Origin: Acidobacteriota bacterium | GTDB lineage: Bacteria > Acidobacteriota > Terriglobia > Bryobacterales > Bryobacteraceae | DNA length: 64,000 nt | Direction of reading: 5' to 3' | NCBI GenBank assembly: GCA_017307505.1 | Contig: JAFKEE010000036.1 | Location: 1-64,000, forward strand | Shown here: positions 49,415-58,854 of the stretch, in pieces | Layout of the letters: every line of letters begins with the position of its first letter | How positions within the stretch are numbered: position 1 is the first letter of the stretch | Made by a program: the position numbers and the translations under genes | Notes under the pieces: model-generated | Told to the model about the DNA's origin: nothing | The model's database searches: none | What the model saw: only the letters and a program-made list of their open reading frames with translations

Positions 49415-52408
49415 TTAAAAGCGCAGGCGCAGCACAAGCTGGACCGAGCGCGAGCCACCCGACTGGAACACCGGAGCCAGACCGCTGCCCGGACTGCCGG
49501 TCCCCAACATCAGGTTCAGCATCGAAGTCGATTGCCCGAACAGCGGGCTCGCCAGCGTTCTCACCGGATCACCGAAGTTCGGGTGATTCAGCAGATTGAA
49601 TGCCTCGGCCCGCATCTCCAACGTCTGGCGGCTAGTCAACCGGAAATCCCGCCGCACCGCCAGGTCCATCTGCGACATCCCGAAACCGGCAATCGCATTC
49701 CGTCCAAGATTACCCTGCACGTTGGGCGACGGGCTCTGGAACGCCGCCGGATTCAGCCGCCGTCCGCCTGGCGAGCCGGCATCCCGCACCCATACCGGCA
49801 CGCCCGGCAGCAGGTTTGGCCGGAAGGCATTGGAGAAGCTCAGCCCCATCGCGTACTCCTGGTTCACCACAGTGATGGGGAATCCGGTGCGTGCCCGGTA
49901 GATGCCGTCAAAGGTCACCCCGCGCGCGAACCGCGGCGCGAAGGTGAACGCGGCGGTGAAGGAATGGCGGACATCAAAATCTGAGGATCCTCTGTTGCTG
50001 CTGCCCGCCGTGGCGGAGTTCACCAGGAACAGCGCCGCGTCACTCGAACTGTCGTCGATGGAGTGCGCCCACGAGTAGGACACATGGGCCTGGAGCGAGC
50101 GCGCCATCCTGCGCCGGTACTGGACCAGCAGCGCCCGGTAATCCGATGAAGCGTGATTCGTGGAAAGCACTGAGCGAACAAGCTCGTTGCCATCCTGCGT
50201 GCCGTACTCGCGGCGCACCAGCCACTGCCCCTTGGCGACGACATAGCTCGCTGAAAGCAGGTGGTTTAGCCCAAGGGCCCGCTCCACCGAGATGTTCCCC
50301 TGCTGCACCCGTGGCAGCCGCACGTTGTTGTCGAAGCCGTACTGCAGGATGGTTGTGAACGGCGCCGACGCCCCGCTGGTGAACTGCTCCATGTTCAGCG
50401 GACCGCCGTTAACGAGATCCGTCGCCAGGCTCAGGCTCGAATCGTAGTAGGCTCCATAAGCGGCCCGGACCACCATCTGCCCGGCTTTGTCCGGCCGCCA
50501 CGCCAGGCCGGCCCTCGGCGCGATGTTGGTGTAGCGCATCGGCCAGATCGCAGCGCTCGGGCTCGTATCGGGTTTGCCGCCGAACGGGTTCTGAGTCAGA
50601 TCCCGCGTAGTCGGCGCCGGAGCCAGTTCCCAGCGCACGCCCACCGTAAACGTCAGGGCGCGATGGATCCGCCAGGTGTCCTGGACAAACAGCGAGGATT
50701 CCAGCAGGCGCCCAGCGCGGTTCTGCTGCGTGGAGGATGCCGTCCACAGGTTGCGGCTCTCCACCAGGTCCGCCAGGCTCTCGGCGATGATGCTGAAGCT
50801 GCCGTCGACATCCTGGCGCGAGGGATCCAACCGGCGGAAATCGCCGCCAAAACGGAGCTGGTGTGCGCCATGGATCACATAGGCACTGGGCACGATCTGC
50901 CACTGGGACTGGCGCTGCACGCTCTCCGCGCCGGAAAGCGTCTGGCCCACCCCGGCAATCGAGAACCGGTAGAGGTAGTTGCAGGCGCTCTTGGTCGGCA
51001 GGAACGTCGTGGCCACCGCGCTCATGGAACAGCCGTCGGAATCCGTCGGATCCGCGGGCCGCCACACCGAATGGGCCTCGATCCGCGCAAAGTTCATCCT
51101 CACGTCGAAGACCGCATCGGGCCTCGGCCGGAAATTGGCCGCCCAGGTCAGATTGCGGGATGTGATGCTGAGGTCGCTGATCTGGGAACTGCCAAACCGG
51201 CTGGAAGAGGGCGCCTCCTGAAATCTGGCGAAGAGGGTGATCTTCGGCGTCAGCGCATGGTCGAGCCGCGCGCTGCCGTTATCTGACCGCGCCGGACGGC
51301 TGATGCGCCCCGTCCACTCCCCCACGTTCTGGTCGAAATTCCGCCCGTTGGGCAGCGGGAACAGTTCCAGCACCGGCCGTACCCAGTTCTGCACCTTTCC
51401 CCGCAACTGGGCCGTAGGCACGGCCTGCATCCAGGATGTCGGCTGCAGCAGCCTCAGCCCTTCGTAGTTCAGATAGAAGAAGGTGCGGTCGCGCAGCACC
51501 GGGCCGCCCAACGCCGCGCTGAAGTCATTCACCCGTAATGGCGTCCGGCCCTCGCCCGGTTCGTTGCTGAACCAGTCGTTGGCAGCCAGCTTCTCGTGGC
51601 GGAAGAACTCTGTCAGCGCGCCGCGGTATTCGTTGGAGCCGGATCGGCTGCTGAGCGACACCTGCGCACCGGGATAGCGCCCGAACTCCGAACCGGTGGA
51701 GGAAGTCTGCACGACGAACTCGTTCAGGGAATCGAGGGCGATGATGCCCGACAACCCGCCGATCGCCGTCATCGACGGCAGCGTCCCCCCTGTGGTCTGC
51801 GCGGGGAGTCCGCCTCCGATCACGCTCGAGTTCGCGCTGACGCCGTCCACCGAGAATCCATGCGTATTGGGCCGCTGGCCGTTGGTGGTGAACTGTCCGG
51901 CCTCGCCCCTGGTCGCCGGCGTCACGATCGTCCCCGGAGCCAGTTCCAGCAGGCTCAGGATGCCCCGCCCGTTCAGCGGCAGGTTATCAATGGGTTGGCG
52001 GCCGATCAGTGTGCTGACCGAGGTCTCCTCACGGCTGAGGCCGCCCGGCGTGTCCTCCACCGTGATCGTCTCCTGCATGCTCCCAATCTGCAGGCTGAAA
52101 TCGACCCGGGCCGCCAAGGCCACATCCAATTTCACGCCAAAGCGGACCAGGGTGCGGAAGCCATCTTTCCTGACCATCACTTTGTACTGGCCGGGCTGCA
52201 GGGCCGCCACCAGGTAAGTGCCGTCGGAGTGAGTCATGGTCACCCGCCGGAAACCCGTATCCTCGCTGGAGACGCTGACAATGGCGCCAGGAACGGCGGC
52301 GCCCGAGGGATCTGTAATCTGCCCGGAGAGATGCGTCAGGGTTTGCGCCGCCAGGGGCACAGCTATGAAACAAAAGGCAAACAAAGCGGGCACCGGGCAA
52401 GGTCGCAT
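49415..52408 (-). CDS. Oar-like TonB-dependent receptor (sigma-factor operon)
   Basis: A 997-aa product with a signal peptide (MRPCPVPALFAFCFIAVPLAAQ). Residues about 25-115 are a carboxypeptidase-regulatory-like beta-sandwich (GQITDPSGAAVPGAIVSV), then a plug (LPLNGRGILSLLELAPG, FSVDGVSAN), then an outer-membrane barrel ending in LVLRLRF with terminal Phe. There is no STN signalling domain. The gene follows an ECF sigma factor and its anti-sigma protein by 15 bp, so it is likely their target. It imports a large oligomer, the identity of which is unknown. Confidence 0.92.
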   Translation of the reverse strand: MRPCPVPALFAFCFIAVPLAAQTLTHLSGQITDPSGAAVPGAIVSVSSEDTGFRRVTMTHSDGTYLVAALQPGQYKVMVRKDGFRTLVRFGVKLDVALAARVDFSLQIGSMQETITVEDTPGGLSREETSVSTLIGRQPIDNLPLNGRGILSLLELAPGTIVTPATRGEAGQFTTNGQRPNTHGFSVDGVSANSSVIGGGLPAQTTGGTLPSMTAIGGLSGIIALDSLNEFVVQTSSTGSEFGRYPGAQVSLSSRSGSNEYRGALTEFFRHEKLAANDWFSNEPGEGRTPLRVNDFSAALGGPVLRDRTFFYLNYEGLRLLQPTSWMQAVPTAQLRGKVQNWVRPVLELFPLPNGRNFDQNVGEWTGRISRPARSDNGSARLDHALTPKITLFARFQEAPSSSRFGSSQISDLSITSRNLTWAANFRPRPDAVFDVRMNFARIEAHSVWRPADPTDSDGCSMSAVATTFLPTKSACNYLYRFSIAGVGQTLSGAESVQRQSQWQIVPSAYVIHGAHQLRFGGDFRRLDPSRQDVDGSFSIIAESLADLVESRNLWTASSTQQNRAGRLLESSLFVQDTWRIHRALTFTVGVRWELAPAPTTRDLTQNPFGGKPDTSPSAAIWPMRYTNIAPRAGLAWRPDKAGQMVVRAAYGAYYDSSLSLATDLVNGGPLNMEQFTSGASAPFTTILQYGFDNNVRLPRVQQGNISVERALGLNHLLSASYVVAKGQWLVRREYGTQDGNELVRSVLSTNHASSDYRALLVQYRRRMARSLQAHVSYSWAHSIDDSSSDAALFLVNSATAGSSNRGSSDFDVRHSFTAAFTFAPRFARGVTFDGIYRARTGFPITVVNQEYAMGLSFSNAFRPNLLPGVPVWVRDAGSPGGRRLNPAAFQSPSPNVQGNLGRNAIAGFGMSQMDLAVRRDFRLTSRQTLEMRAEAFNLLNHPNFGDPVRTLASPLFGQSTSMLNLMLGTGSPGSGLAPVFQSGGSRSVQLVLRLRF

Positions 52409-52423
52409 GGCAGACGGACTTTT

Positions 52424-54133
52424 CTACTGCACCTCCCGGGCCATCTTCTCGTAGCTTTCAGCCTGGACCAGCAGGTCGGCCAGCCGGACCAGCAGGTCAC
52501 CCGGAATCATCTCCGCCGGGCGCGCCGCCGGTGTCGCGGCCAGGGTTCCGGCCAGCAGCAGATCCACCTGCCGGCTCGTGTTGAACAGCTGTTCGGTGGC
52601 GCTTTGCCAGGACCCGCCGGCCAGGGCCGCCGGTGACCGGGCATCCACCTTCGGTGCCACCTTTCGCAGCGCCGGACCCAGTATCTTCTGCAGCGTAGCC
52701 GCCTGGGCCAGAACCGCCGCCGCATGATCGTGACGCAAGGCCGCCAGCAGCACCCGTTCCTCTCCGGTCATGCCTGATTCTATATTTGTAGGATATCGCT
52801 CAGCCAGGCGCCGCAGCGCATGCATGCGAGCCATTAGGTCGTCGCTTGAGGCAAGCGCCCGGTCCGCCACGCTCATGAAGGCCGATCGTCCGCCCAGCGC
52901 CGCTTCCAACCGTCCCTGCAATTGCTCGATCTCCGGCGTCGGGTTACTCGAATTCGACAAATGTCGTTCCTGCTGGGCAGTGCTTGGAGCAACGGCGTCG
53001 TTGAACTGCAGGTGGACGCGCGGAAGCGAATCCAGGGCGGCGTGCAATTCCTGCCGCCGCTCAGCCGGAACACCGATGCCGGTCACATCCACCGTCGCAC
53101 CATTGAGAGTCACTTCGAGGGGCTGGTCCAGGTCAGCGCCGATCCCCCGCAGCGCTTTAAAAACAAGGAGTTCGTCCTGCAGTGTCGCGGGTTGAACCAA
53201 CGCCCCCGGCGCGGCTGGGAGCGCATTGGAACGCATCGCGTCGGCCGGATTTACTATAGATGTAGATCCAAGCGCTGGTTGTTGCTCTGTCTCCACAGCC
53301 TGGATCTCGATCAGCTCGTGGTTGCGAAACTCCAGCAACCCGGACGTGGGTTCCAGATCGGAAGCCCGCAGGGTGAGGGAGGCCGCGAGCAGCTCGCCGG
53401 AGTCCGTGGTCGTCCGGATCCGATGGTACCGGTTCTCGGGAACAGCTGCGTCCAGCGTCGACGTCAATTCGTCGTGCCTGGACGGCAGCTGCGACCGCCA
53501 GCGCTGAAACGTCCTGGCGCTGAGCGGATCGTCCCAATCGTAATTCGCCTGGCGGAACAGCGCCTCAATTGGCTCCAGCTCTTTATTCTGTGCAGGTTGC
53601 AACCGGGCCCCAATCACGCGGGTCAGCGTCGCGCTCTTCGTCTTGATCCGGACCCGGCGCACTTTGGCTGGCTTCGATTCCGCCGACGCCACCGCGCGCC
53701 GCAGCAGGCTCGCCGCCTGCACCGCCGGCAGTTGCCAGGACTGCCAGACCAAAAGGGCGATCAGCGTAGTAGCGATCGCCGCATAGGAAGTCCGCCGGAT
53801 CGTCCAGGCGGCCGCCATCCAATCGGAGAAGCGGGCGAACCACGATCGCGCCGCCGCCTGCTCTTCGATTCTGTCGAATTCTCTATAAATGTCGAACCAC
53901 GGCTGTGGCGGCGCCGGATAGGCTTCCTTCAGCACCACTTCCCGGTACTGGACACACTCATTGACCGCGCGCTGCGTCTCTTCCAGTGCCGACCGGCATT
54001 GCCAGCAGGCCGCCAGGTGAGCGCGCATCTTCTTCTCCTCCCGGGCGGTGATCTCACCGTCCGCGAAACGAAGCCATTCGCCATCACTGGGGTGGCCGCT
54101 CGTATACTTTGAGCGGTCGTTGACACTACTCAT
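52424..54133 (-). CDS. Anti-sigma factor with zinc-finger and long extracytoplasmic domain
   Basis: A 569-aa product. The N-terminal zinc-finger motif of the zf-HC2 type has His39-x3-Cys43-x2-Cys46 (HLAACWQC). A membrane helix follows at about residues 116-135 (AAIATTLIALLVWQSW). The remaining 430 residues are extracytoplasmic, beta- and helix-rich and unrecognised; they are much longer than in standard anti-sigma factors. It overlaps the sigma gene by 8 bp, the usual coupling. Confidence 0.88.
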   Translation of the reverse strand: MSSVNDRSKYTSGHPSDGEWLRFADGEITAREEKKMRAHLAACWQCRSALEETQRAVNECVQYREVVLKEAYPAPPQPWFDIYREFDRIEEQAAARSWFARFSDWMAAAWTIRRTSYAAIATTLIALLVWQSWQLPAVQAASLLRRAVASAESKPAKVRRVRIKTKSATLTRVIGARLQPAQNKELEPIEALFRQANYDWDDPLSARTFQRWRSQLPSRHDELTSTLDAAVPENRYHRIRTTTDSGELLAASLTLRASDLEPTSGLLEFRNHELIEIQAVETEQQPALGSTSIVNPADAMRSNALPAAPGALVQPATLQDELLVFKALRGIGADLDQPLEVTLNGATVDVTGIGVPAERRQELHAALDSLPRVHLQFNDAVAPSTAQQERHLSNSSNPTPEIEQLQGRLEAALGGRSAFMSVADRALASSDDLMARMHALRRLAERYPTNIESGMTGEERVLLAALRHDHAAAVLAQAATLQKILGPALRKVAPKVDARSPAALAGGSWQSATEQLFNTSRQVDLLLAGTLAATPAARPAEMIPGDLLVRLADLLVQAESYEKMAREVQ

Positions 54134-54680
54134 GCCGCACCTTCTTCAGCCGGGCGATTGCACGCCGTAAAAACTCACTCACCGTCGACGGACTGATGCC
54201 CAAAATGGCACCGATTTCCGGGTAGCGCAGGCCTTCCATCCTGAGATGCAGGCACCGCTTCTGCTGCTCTGACAATCCTTTCAAAGCCTCGTGCACCCGG
54301 CGCATCTGCTCCCGTTCGAGTAATCCGCGCTCCGGATTCAATGCCGGATCCGCCAGATTCAGCCCGAGATCGGGATCATACACCGCCCGGGCATTCTCCT
54401 TGGCCCGTACCCTGAGCCCTAAATTATGGGCAACACGGAAGATCCAAGCTCTGTCATTACGAATCTCCTCACCCTTCCGCAACGTTGTGTAGAGGCGCAG
54501 AAACACCTCCTGCGCCACTTCCTGGGCCTGGGGTGGGTGCAAGCCAAGGGTCATCAGGTAGCGGTACACGTCGTCGCGAGCCTCTTCAAACAACTTGGCC
54601 ACCCGGCTCTGCATCGCCGGTGTGGATGGTGTGGATGACAAGATCCCTGCCCACTCTTCTCTGAATGCGTCGGAACCCAT
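54126..54680 (-). CDS. ECF-type RNA polymerase sigma factor
   Basis: A 184-aa product from ATG 54680 (a TTG at 54743 and an ATG at 54614 are alternatives; no strong Shine-Dalgarno decides). Region 2 has EARDDVYRYLMTLGLHPPQAQEVAQEVFLRLYTTL with DRAWIFRVAHNL; region 4 has YPEIGAILGISPSTVSEFLRRAIARL. It controls its own operon and probably the downstream receptor. Because the anti-sigma holds the signal domain, the inducer would act outside the membrane. Confidence 0.92.
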   Translation of the reverse strand: MGSDAFREEWAGILSSTPSTPAMQSRVAKLFEEARDDVYRYLMTLGLHPPQAQEVAQEVFLRLYTTLRKGEEIRNDRAWIFRVAHNLGLRVRAKENARAVYDPDLGLNLADPALNPERGLLEREQMRRVHEALKGLSEQQKRCLHLRMEGLRYPEIGAILGISPSTVSEFLRRAIARLKKVRHE

Positions 54681-54888
54681 TTCAGTCTGACCCGCGGGAG
54701 CAATTTCCAGACCTGTGCCGCCCTGCCGCAGTGTCACCTTCAAAGACCGTCGACTGCGTCACTCTACTACACCGCCTGTGAAAAAATGCCTCGCTTCCGG
54801 CAGGTTAAGTTTTTTTCGCCGGCCTGTAGTCGAATTGGCTGCCTTCCGGGTCATTGAAACAGGAAATCTTGCGCGAACAGGAGCATTG

Positions 54889-55917
54889 ATGCGACTGGAT
54901 TCGGTTACCGTCACCATCGTCACCTATAACAGCGCCCGTGTCATCGAGCGCTGTCTGGACTGTGTCCTGGCTCAGGACTACGGTTCTCTCGACGTCGTGG
55001 TGGTGGACAACGCCTCAAAGGATGCCACCCGGCACATCCTGGCCGGCTATGAGGGCCGCATACGCGTGATCTACAACCCCAGGAACACTGGCTTCTGCGC
55101 CGGCCAGAACCTGGCGATCCGCGCGAGCCGCTCCGATTGGGTGCTGACGCTCAATCCTGATGTCTTCCTTCTGCCGGACTTCGTGAGTCAACTGGTGGAG
55201 GCTGCCCGCATCGACCGCAAGGTCGGCACCGTTTGCGGGCGCCTTTTGCGGATCCAGTCCGACGGCTCGCCGCTGCACGAACGCCGCATCGATTCCGCCG
55301 GTATCTTCTTTACCTGCACCGCGCGGCACTTTGATCGCGGCTGGAATGAGCCGGACGACGGACGTTACCGGCAAACGGAGTACGTTTTCGGCGCCTGCGC
55401 CGCCGCCGCCCTCTACCGCCGCAAGATGATTCTCGACATCGCCCAGGCGGATGGCTTCTTCGATCCGGACTTTTTCTCCTATCGCGAAGACGCCGACGTG
55501 GCCTGGCGCGCACAGCTTCTCGGCTGGCGCTGCCTCTACGTCCACACCGCCGAGTCGTATCACGTCCGCCGCATGCTGCCCGGCGACCGCCACAGCGTAC
55601 CGGCGGTCCTCAACATGCATTCTGTGAAGAACCGGTTCCTCATGCGCGTGAAGAACATGACCGGCGACCTCTATTGCAGAATCTGGTTCCCGACCACTGC
55701 GCGCGACGTTCTCATCATCGGGGGGTGTCTCTTCTACGAGCCCACATCCCTCTCCGCCTTCTGGCACACACTCAAGTCCCTGCGCCGCGCGGTGAATAAG
55801 CGGCGCGACATCATGGCCCGGCGGCGGGTCACCGATGAGTATCTGGCCGGCTGGTTCCAGCAGCACGCCACGGCCCAACCGGTGCCGGAAGCGGCTGTTT
55901 CCGAGGTCTATCGATAA
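54889..55917 (+). CDS. Family 2 glycosyltransferase
   Basis: A 342-aa product from ATG 54889 with AGGAG 6 nt upstream. It has the GT-A fold motifs of rhamnosyltransferase-like GT2 enzymes: TIVTYNSARVIERCL, VVVVDNASKD, NPRNTGFCAGQNLAI, the NPD metal-binding variant of DxD in LTLNPDVFL, and SYREDADVAWRAQLLG as the acceptor motif. It is a soluble cytoplasmic enzyme that probably adds a sugar to a polysaccharide or LPS precursor. Confidence 0.93.
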   Translation: MRLDSVTVTIVTYNSARVIERCLDCVLAQDYGSLDVVVVDNASKDATRHILAGYEGRIRVIYNPRNTGFCAGQNLAIRASRSDWVLTLNPDVFLLPDFVSQLVEAARIDRKVGTVCGRLLRIQSDGSPLHERRIDSAGIFFTCTARHFDRGWNEPDDGRYRQTEYVFGACAAAALYRRKMILDIAQADGFFDPDFFSYREDADVAWRAQLLGWRCLYVHTAESYHVRRMLPGDRHSVPAVLNMHSVKNRFLMRVKNMTGDLYCRIWFPTTARDVLIIGGCLFYEPTSLSAFWHTLKSLRRAVNKRRDIMARRRVTDEYLAGWFQQHATAQPVPEAAVSEVYR

Positions 55918-55955
55918 CGGAATATTGCAGTGCCGCTCCCGCGGCCCCCACAATC

Positions 55956-56022
55956 AAGCCCGCCCCGCAGTTTCCCCGCACCCCCTGTCACCGGCGGGGG
56001 GCCCCCGGGAAGGGGCGGGCTT
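55956..56022. terminator. Long inverted repeat across the convergent GT2/TPR junction
   Basis: AAGCCCGCCCC (55956-55966) / GGGGCGGGCTT (56012-56022), 11 bp, loop of 45 nt that includes more GC-rich structure. The right arm lies inside the TPR gene's C-terminal codons. Confidence 0.45.
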
Positions 56023-57010
56023 GGGGGGACTCCATGATCGTCGGGTTTTCCCTTCGCAGGCGCAGCGACAACAACTTCTCCGCCGTCGCCTTCTCCTCCT
56101 CGCCCAGCCGGAAGTAGACCTGCGACAGGAACAGGTGCGGCTGCGGGTGGGTCGGACTCATCCGCGCGCAGCCATCCAGCGCTTCTTTGGCCTCCTGATT
56201 GCGATCCAGCCCCATCAGCGCCTTCGCCAGCGCGACACAGGCCGAAACATAATCCGGCCTTAACTTCAGCGCGGTCCGCAACGGCTCCACCGCCTGCTCA
56301 TACTGCTCGTCCAGCAGCATCAGGCTGCCGTAGAAGTAAAACGGCTCTTCGTAGGACGGGTCCTGGCTCATCGCCTTGCGCAGATAGGGCAGGCTCTCGT
56401 CGCGCAAGCCGGCTTTCTGCAACTGGAAGCCGTATTCGAAGTTGGCGCGCGCTGAATTGGGGAACCGCTCGGCCGCCTGCTTGGTCAAATTCAGCGTCTC
56501 CGGATCGCGCGCCTCGAAACAGGCCTTGATCGCCACAAACCAGGGCTCCGGCGCATCGCCCCGCAGTTCGACCGCCTGCCTTCCCACCGCACACGCCTCT
56601 TTGTAGTAGTACCCGTTCGAATACTCCACCGACATGATCTGCATCAGCTTGTAGTTCTTCGGCTGCACTGCCAGCGCCGTCTTCCAGGCGCGCAGCGCAT
56701 CCTCCCGACGGTCCAGCTTCAGGCAGGTGGTGCCCAGCAGATACCGCGAGTTGAAGTCGTCGGGCTTGGCCTGGGCCGCCTTCTTCAACCAACTTTCCGC
56801 CTCGGCGAACTGCCCCATGGAATAACGCATGAAGCCCAGGTTGAACAGAGAGGGAAAATGGTTGGGAGCAGCCTGCAAGGCCTGTTTCCAGAGCGCCTCC
56901 GCCTCGTCATAACGCTTCTGCATCGCCAGCTGCTGGGCTCGGTCGGAGAGTGCGTCGGGTCCGGCCTGCAGCCACAACGCCATCGCCGTCACCGCCAGCA
57001 GGCCTGTCAT
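55988..57010 (-). CDS. TPR protein coupled to the CRTAC1 gene
   Basis: A 340-aa product from ATG 57010, which overlaps the CRTAC1 stop (ATGA). The signal-like N-terminus MTGLLAVTAMALWLQAG is followed by about seven TPR repeats (for example RYDEAEALWKQALQAAPNHFPSLFNLGFM, QFAEAESWLKKAAQAKPDDFNSRYLLG). It probably acts as a periplasmic scaffold for its operon mate; CRTAC1-TPR pairs recur in Acidobacteria. Confidence 0.85.
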   Translation of the reverse strand: MTGLLAVTAMALWLQAGPDALSDRAQQLAMQKRYDEAEALWKQALQAAPNHFPSLFNLGFMRYSMGQFAEAESWLKKAAQAKPDDFNSRYLLGTTCLKLDRREDALRAWKTALAVQPKNYKLMQIMSVEYSNGYYYKEACAVGRQAVELRGDAPEPWFVAIKACFEARDPETLNLTKQAAERFPNSARANFEYGFQLQKAGLRDESLPYLRKAMSQDPSYEEPFYFYGSLMLLDEQYEQAVEPLRTALKLRPDYVSACVALAKALMGLDRNQEAKEALDGCARMSPTHPQPHLFLSQVYFRLGEEEKATAEKLLSLRLRRENPTIMESPQARPFPGAPRR

Positions 57011-58800
57011 CGCGGCAGCTCCTGCCGGGCCGCCTGCCCGGATCCCTCCACCAGCAGATACAGAGCATCCGCCTTTAGGCCTGGAAACTGCTCGCTCTTC
57101 CCGCTGGGCCACTGCACGGTGATGCGATCCACCTGGGCCGCCGCCCCCAGCCCGAAATGCAGCCGCAAATCGTTGTGCGATAGAAAACTCGACTGACTCA
57201 GCACTGCGTCCGCCTGCACTCGTCCCGCCGCTTCGACTGTCACCACCGCCCCAATCGCGTCGCGGTTCGACTGCACACCGCGCAGCCGCAGTTTCACCCA
57301 GTGGTTCGCCGACTTCAGTTCGTTCCGCAGCAACGAGGGCGCCTCGTGCATGTTCATCACCAGCACGTCCATCGCGCCATCGTTGTCGAAATCGCCCAGC
57401 GCCATGCCCCGACTGGAGTGCTCCGCCGAAATGCCAGGGCCGGACATCTCAGACACATCCTCAAACCGCCCGCCACCGAGATTGCGGTAGACCAGCCGCG
57501 CACGCTGGTAGTGCTCCCGCGCGTCGATCTGCGCCACCTCGGGATAGACGTGGCCGCTCACCTGGACGATGTCCTTCCACCCATCATTGTCCAGGTCGGC
57601 GAACCCCGTACCCCATAACACATGGTCGGGATTGACGGCCAGGCCCGCTCGCAGGCACACATCGCCGAACAGACCCTTGCCGAGGTTGCGGTAGAGGTTC
57701 GGATAGTCGCCCGTGAAGTTGGTCTTCAGAATGTCGATGCGCCCGTCATTGTCGAAGTCGCCCACGGAAAGCCCCATGCCCGCCTGCTCGGACCCGTTGT
57801 CGTTGTAGGCCAGGCCGGTCTCCGTGCCGATATCCCGAAACGTGCCGTTCTTCTGGTTGTGGAACAGAATGCTCGGCGTCGAGTCGCAGGCAATGTACAG
57901 ATCCGGCCAGCCGTCACCATCGAAGTCAGTGGCCACGGCCGTGAAGGCGTAGAACCCTTTTACCGCGCTGATGCCGGAGGGCACCGATACGTCCTCAAAC
58001 GTGCCGTCGCCCTTGTTGTGATAGAGAGCCAGTGAGCCGAAGGGCAGACCGCGCGGCCCGCAATAAACCGGACTCCCTTTCCACATGCAGAACGGATAAG
58101 CCCCCGGCAGCGGGCTCTTCTCGATCTGGAAATTCAGATAGCGTGTCACCAGCAGGTCCAGATGGCCGTCCCGGTCGTAGTCGACAAAGGTGCAGCCGGT
58201 GCTCCACTCTTTCCCGCTGCCGCCGGTGCCGCTACGCGCCGTGACATCGCTGAATGTCCCATCTCCGTTGTTCCGCTGCAGCAGGTTCTTCCCGAAGTAG
58301 GTGACGTAGAGATCCGTGTGCCCGTCGTTGTCGAAATCCCCGGCGCAGACACCATTGCCCCAGCCCGACTGGTCCAGCTTGGCGCTCTTGGTCACATCGG
58401 CGAACTGGCCCTTCCCTTTGTTCTGGAAGAGGTGGTTCGTCGGAGCCGCTCCGGCTGGAAAGCCTTCGAGCTTCGATCCATTCACCAGGAACACGTCCAG
58501 CAGCCCGTCGCCGTTGTAATCGAAGAACGCCACGCCCGCCCCATTGGCTTCGATGACGTACTTCTTTTTCTGCGGATGCCCGTAGGTGTATTGCATCCGC
58601 AAGCCGGCCTGGGCGGCCACATCGGTGAAGGTCACGGGCCAGGGGCGTCCGGAGGGTTTCGGCCGTGGCAGCGCTGTCGCCCCGCCGCTGATCATGCCCT
58701 GACCGGTTTGGCCAGGCGCGGTTTGCCCCTTCTCCGGCAGTGGCAGGACAGCCAGCATGCACAGCACCGGCAGCAGTACGGTTGGAGGAGTTCGTTTCAC
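57007..58800 (-). CDS. CRTAC1-family protein with FG-GAP repeats and ASPIC/UnbV domain
   Basis: A 597-aa product with a signal peptide (MKRTPPTVLLPVLCMLAVLPLPEKG). Seven calcium-loop FG-GAP repeats are visible (DYNGDGLLDVF, DFDNDGHTDLY, DYDRDGHLDLL, DFDGDGWPDLY, DFDNDGRIDIL, DLDNDGWKDIV, DFDNDGAMDVL), then an ASPIC/UnbV domain (RDAIGAVVTVEAAG...LHFGLGAAAQVDRITVQWPSG). The function of the family is unknown; binding of glycans or proteins outside the cell is likely. It lies 54 bp after the LacI gene on the same strand. Confidence 0.92.
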   Translation of the reverse strand: MKRTPPTVLLPVLCMLAVLPLPEKGQTAPGQTGQGMISGGATALPRPKPSGRPWPVTFTDVAAQAGLRMQYTYGHPQKKKYVIEANGAGVAFFDYNGDGLLDVFLVNGSKLEGFPAGAAPTNHLFQNKGKGQFADVTKSAKLDQSGWGNGVCAGDFDNDGHTDLYVTYFGKNLLQRNNGDGTFSDVTARSGTGGSGKEWSTGCTFVDYDRDGHLDLLVTRYLNFQIEKSPLPGAYPFCMWKGSPVYCGPRGLPFGSLALYHNKGDGTFEDVSVPSGISAVKGFYAFTAVATDFDGDGWPDLYIACDSTPSILFHNQKNGTFRDIGTETGLAYNDNGSEQAGMGLSVGDFDNDGRIDILKTNFTGDYPNLYRNLGKGLFGDVCLRAGLAVNPDHVLWGTGFADLDNDGWKDIVQVSGHVYPEVAQIDAREHYQRARLVYRNLGGGRFEDVSEMSGPGISAEHSSRGMALGDFDNDGAMDVLVMNMHEAPSLLRNELKSANHWVKLRLRGVQSNRDAIGAVVTVEAAGRVQADAVLSQSSFLSHNDLRLHFGLGAAAQVDRITVQWPSGKSEQFPGLKADALYLLVEGSGQAARQELPR

Positions 58801-58854
58801 GCGTGCTCGTAGGCTCAGTCTCGCATCATATCGGACCGCGCCCGCCCCACGCCG

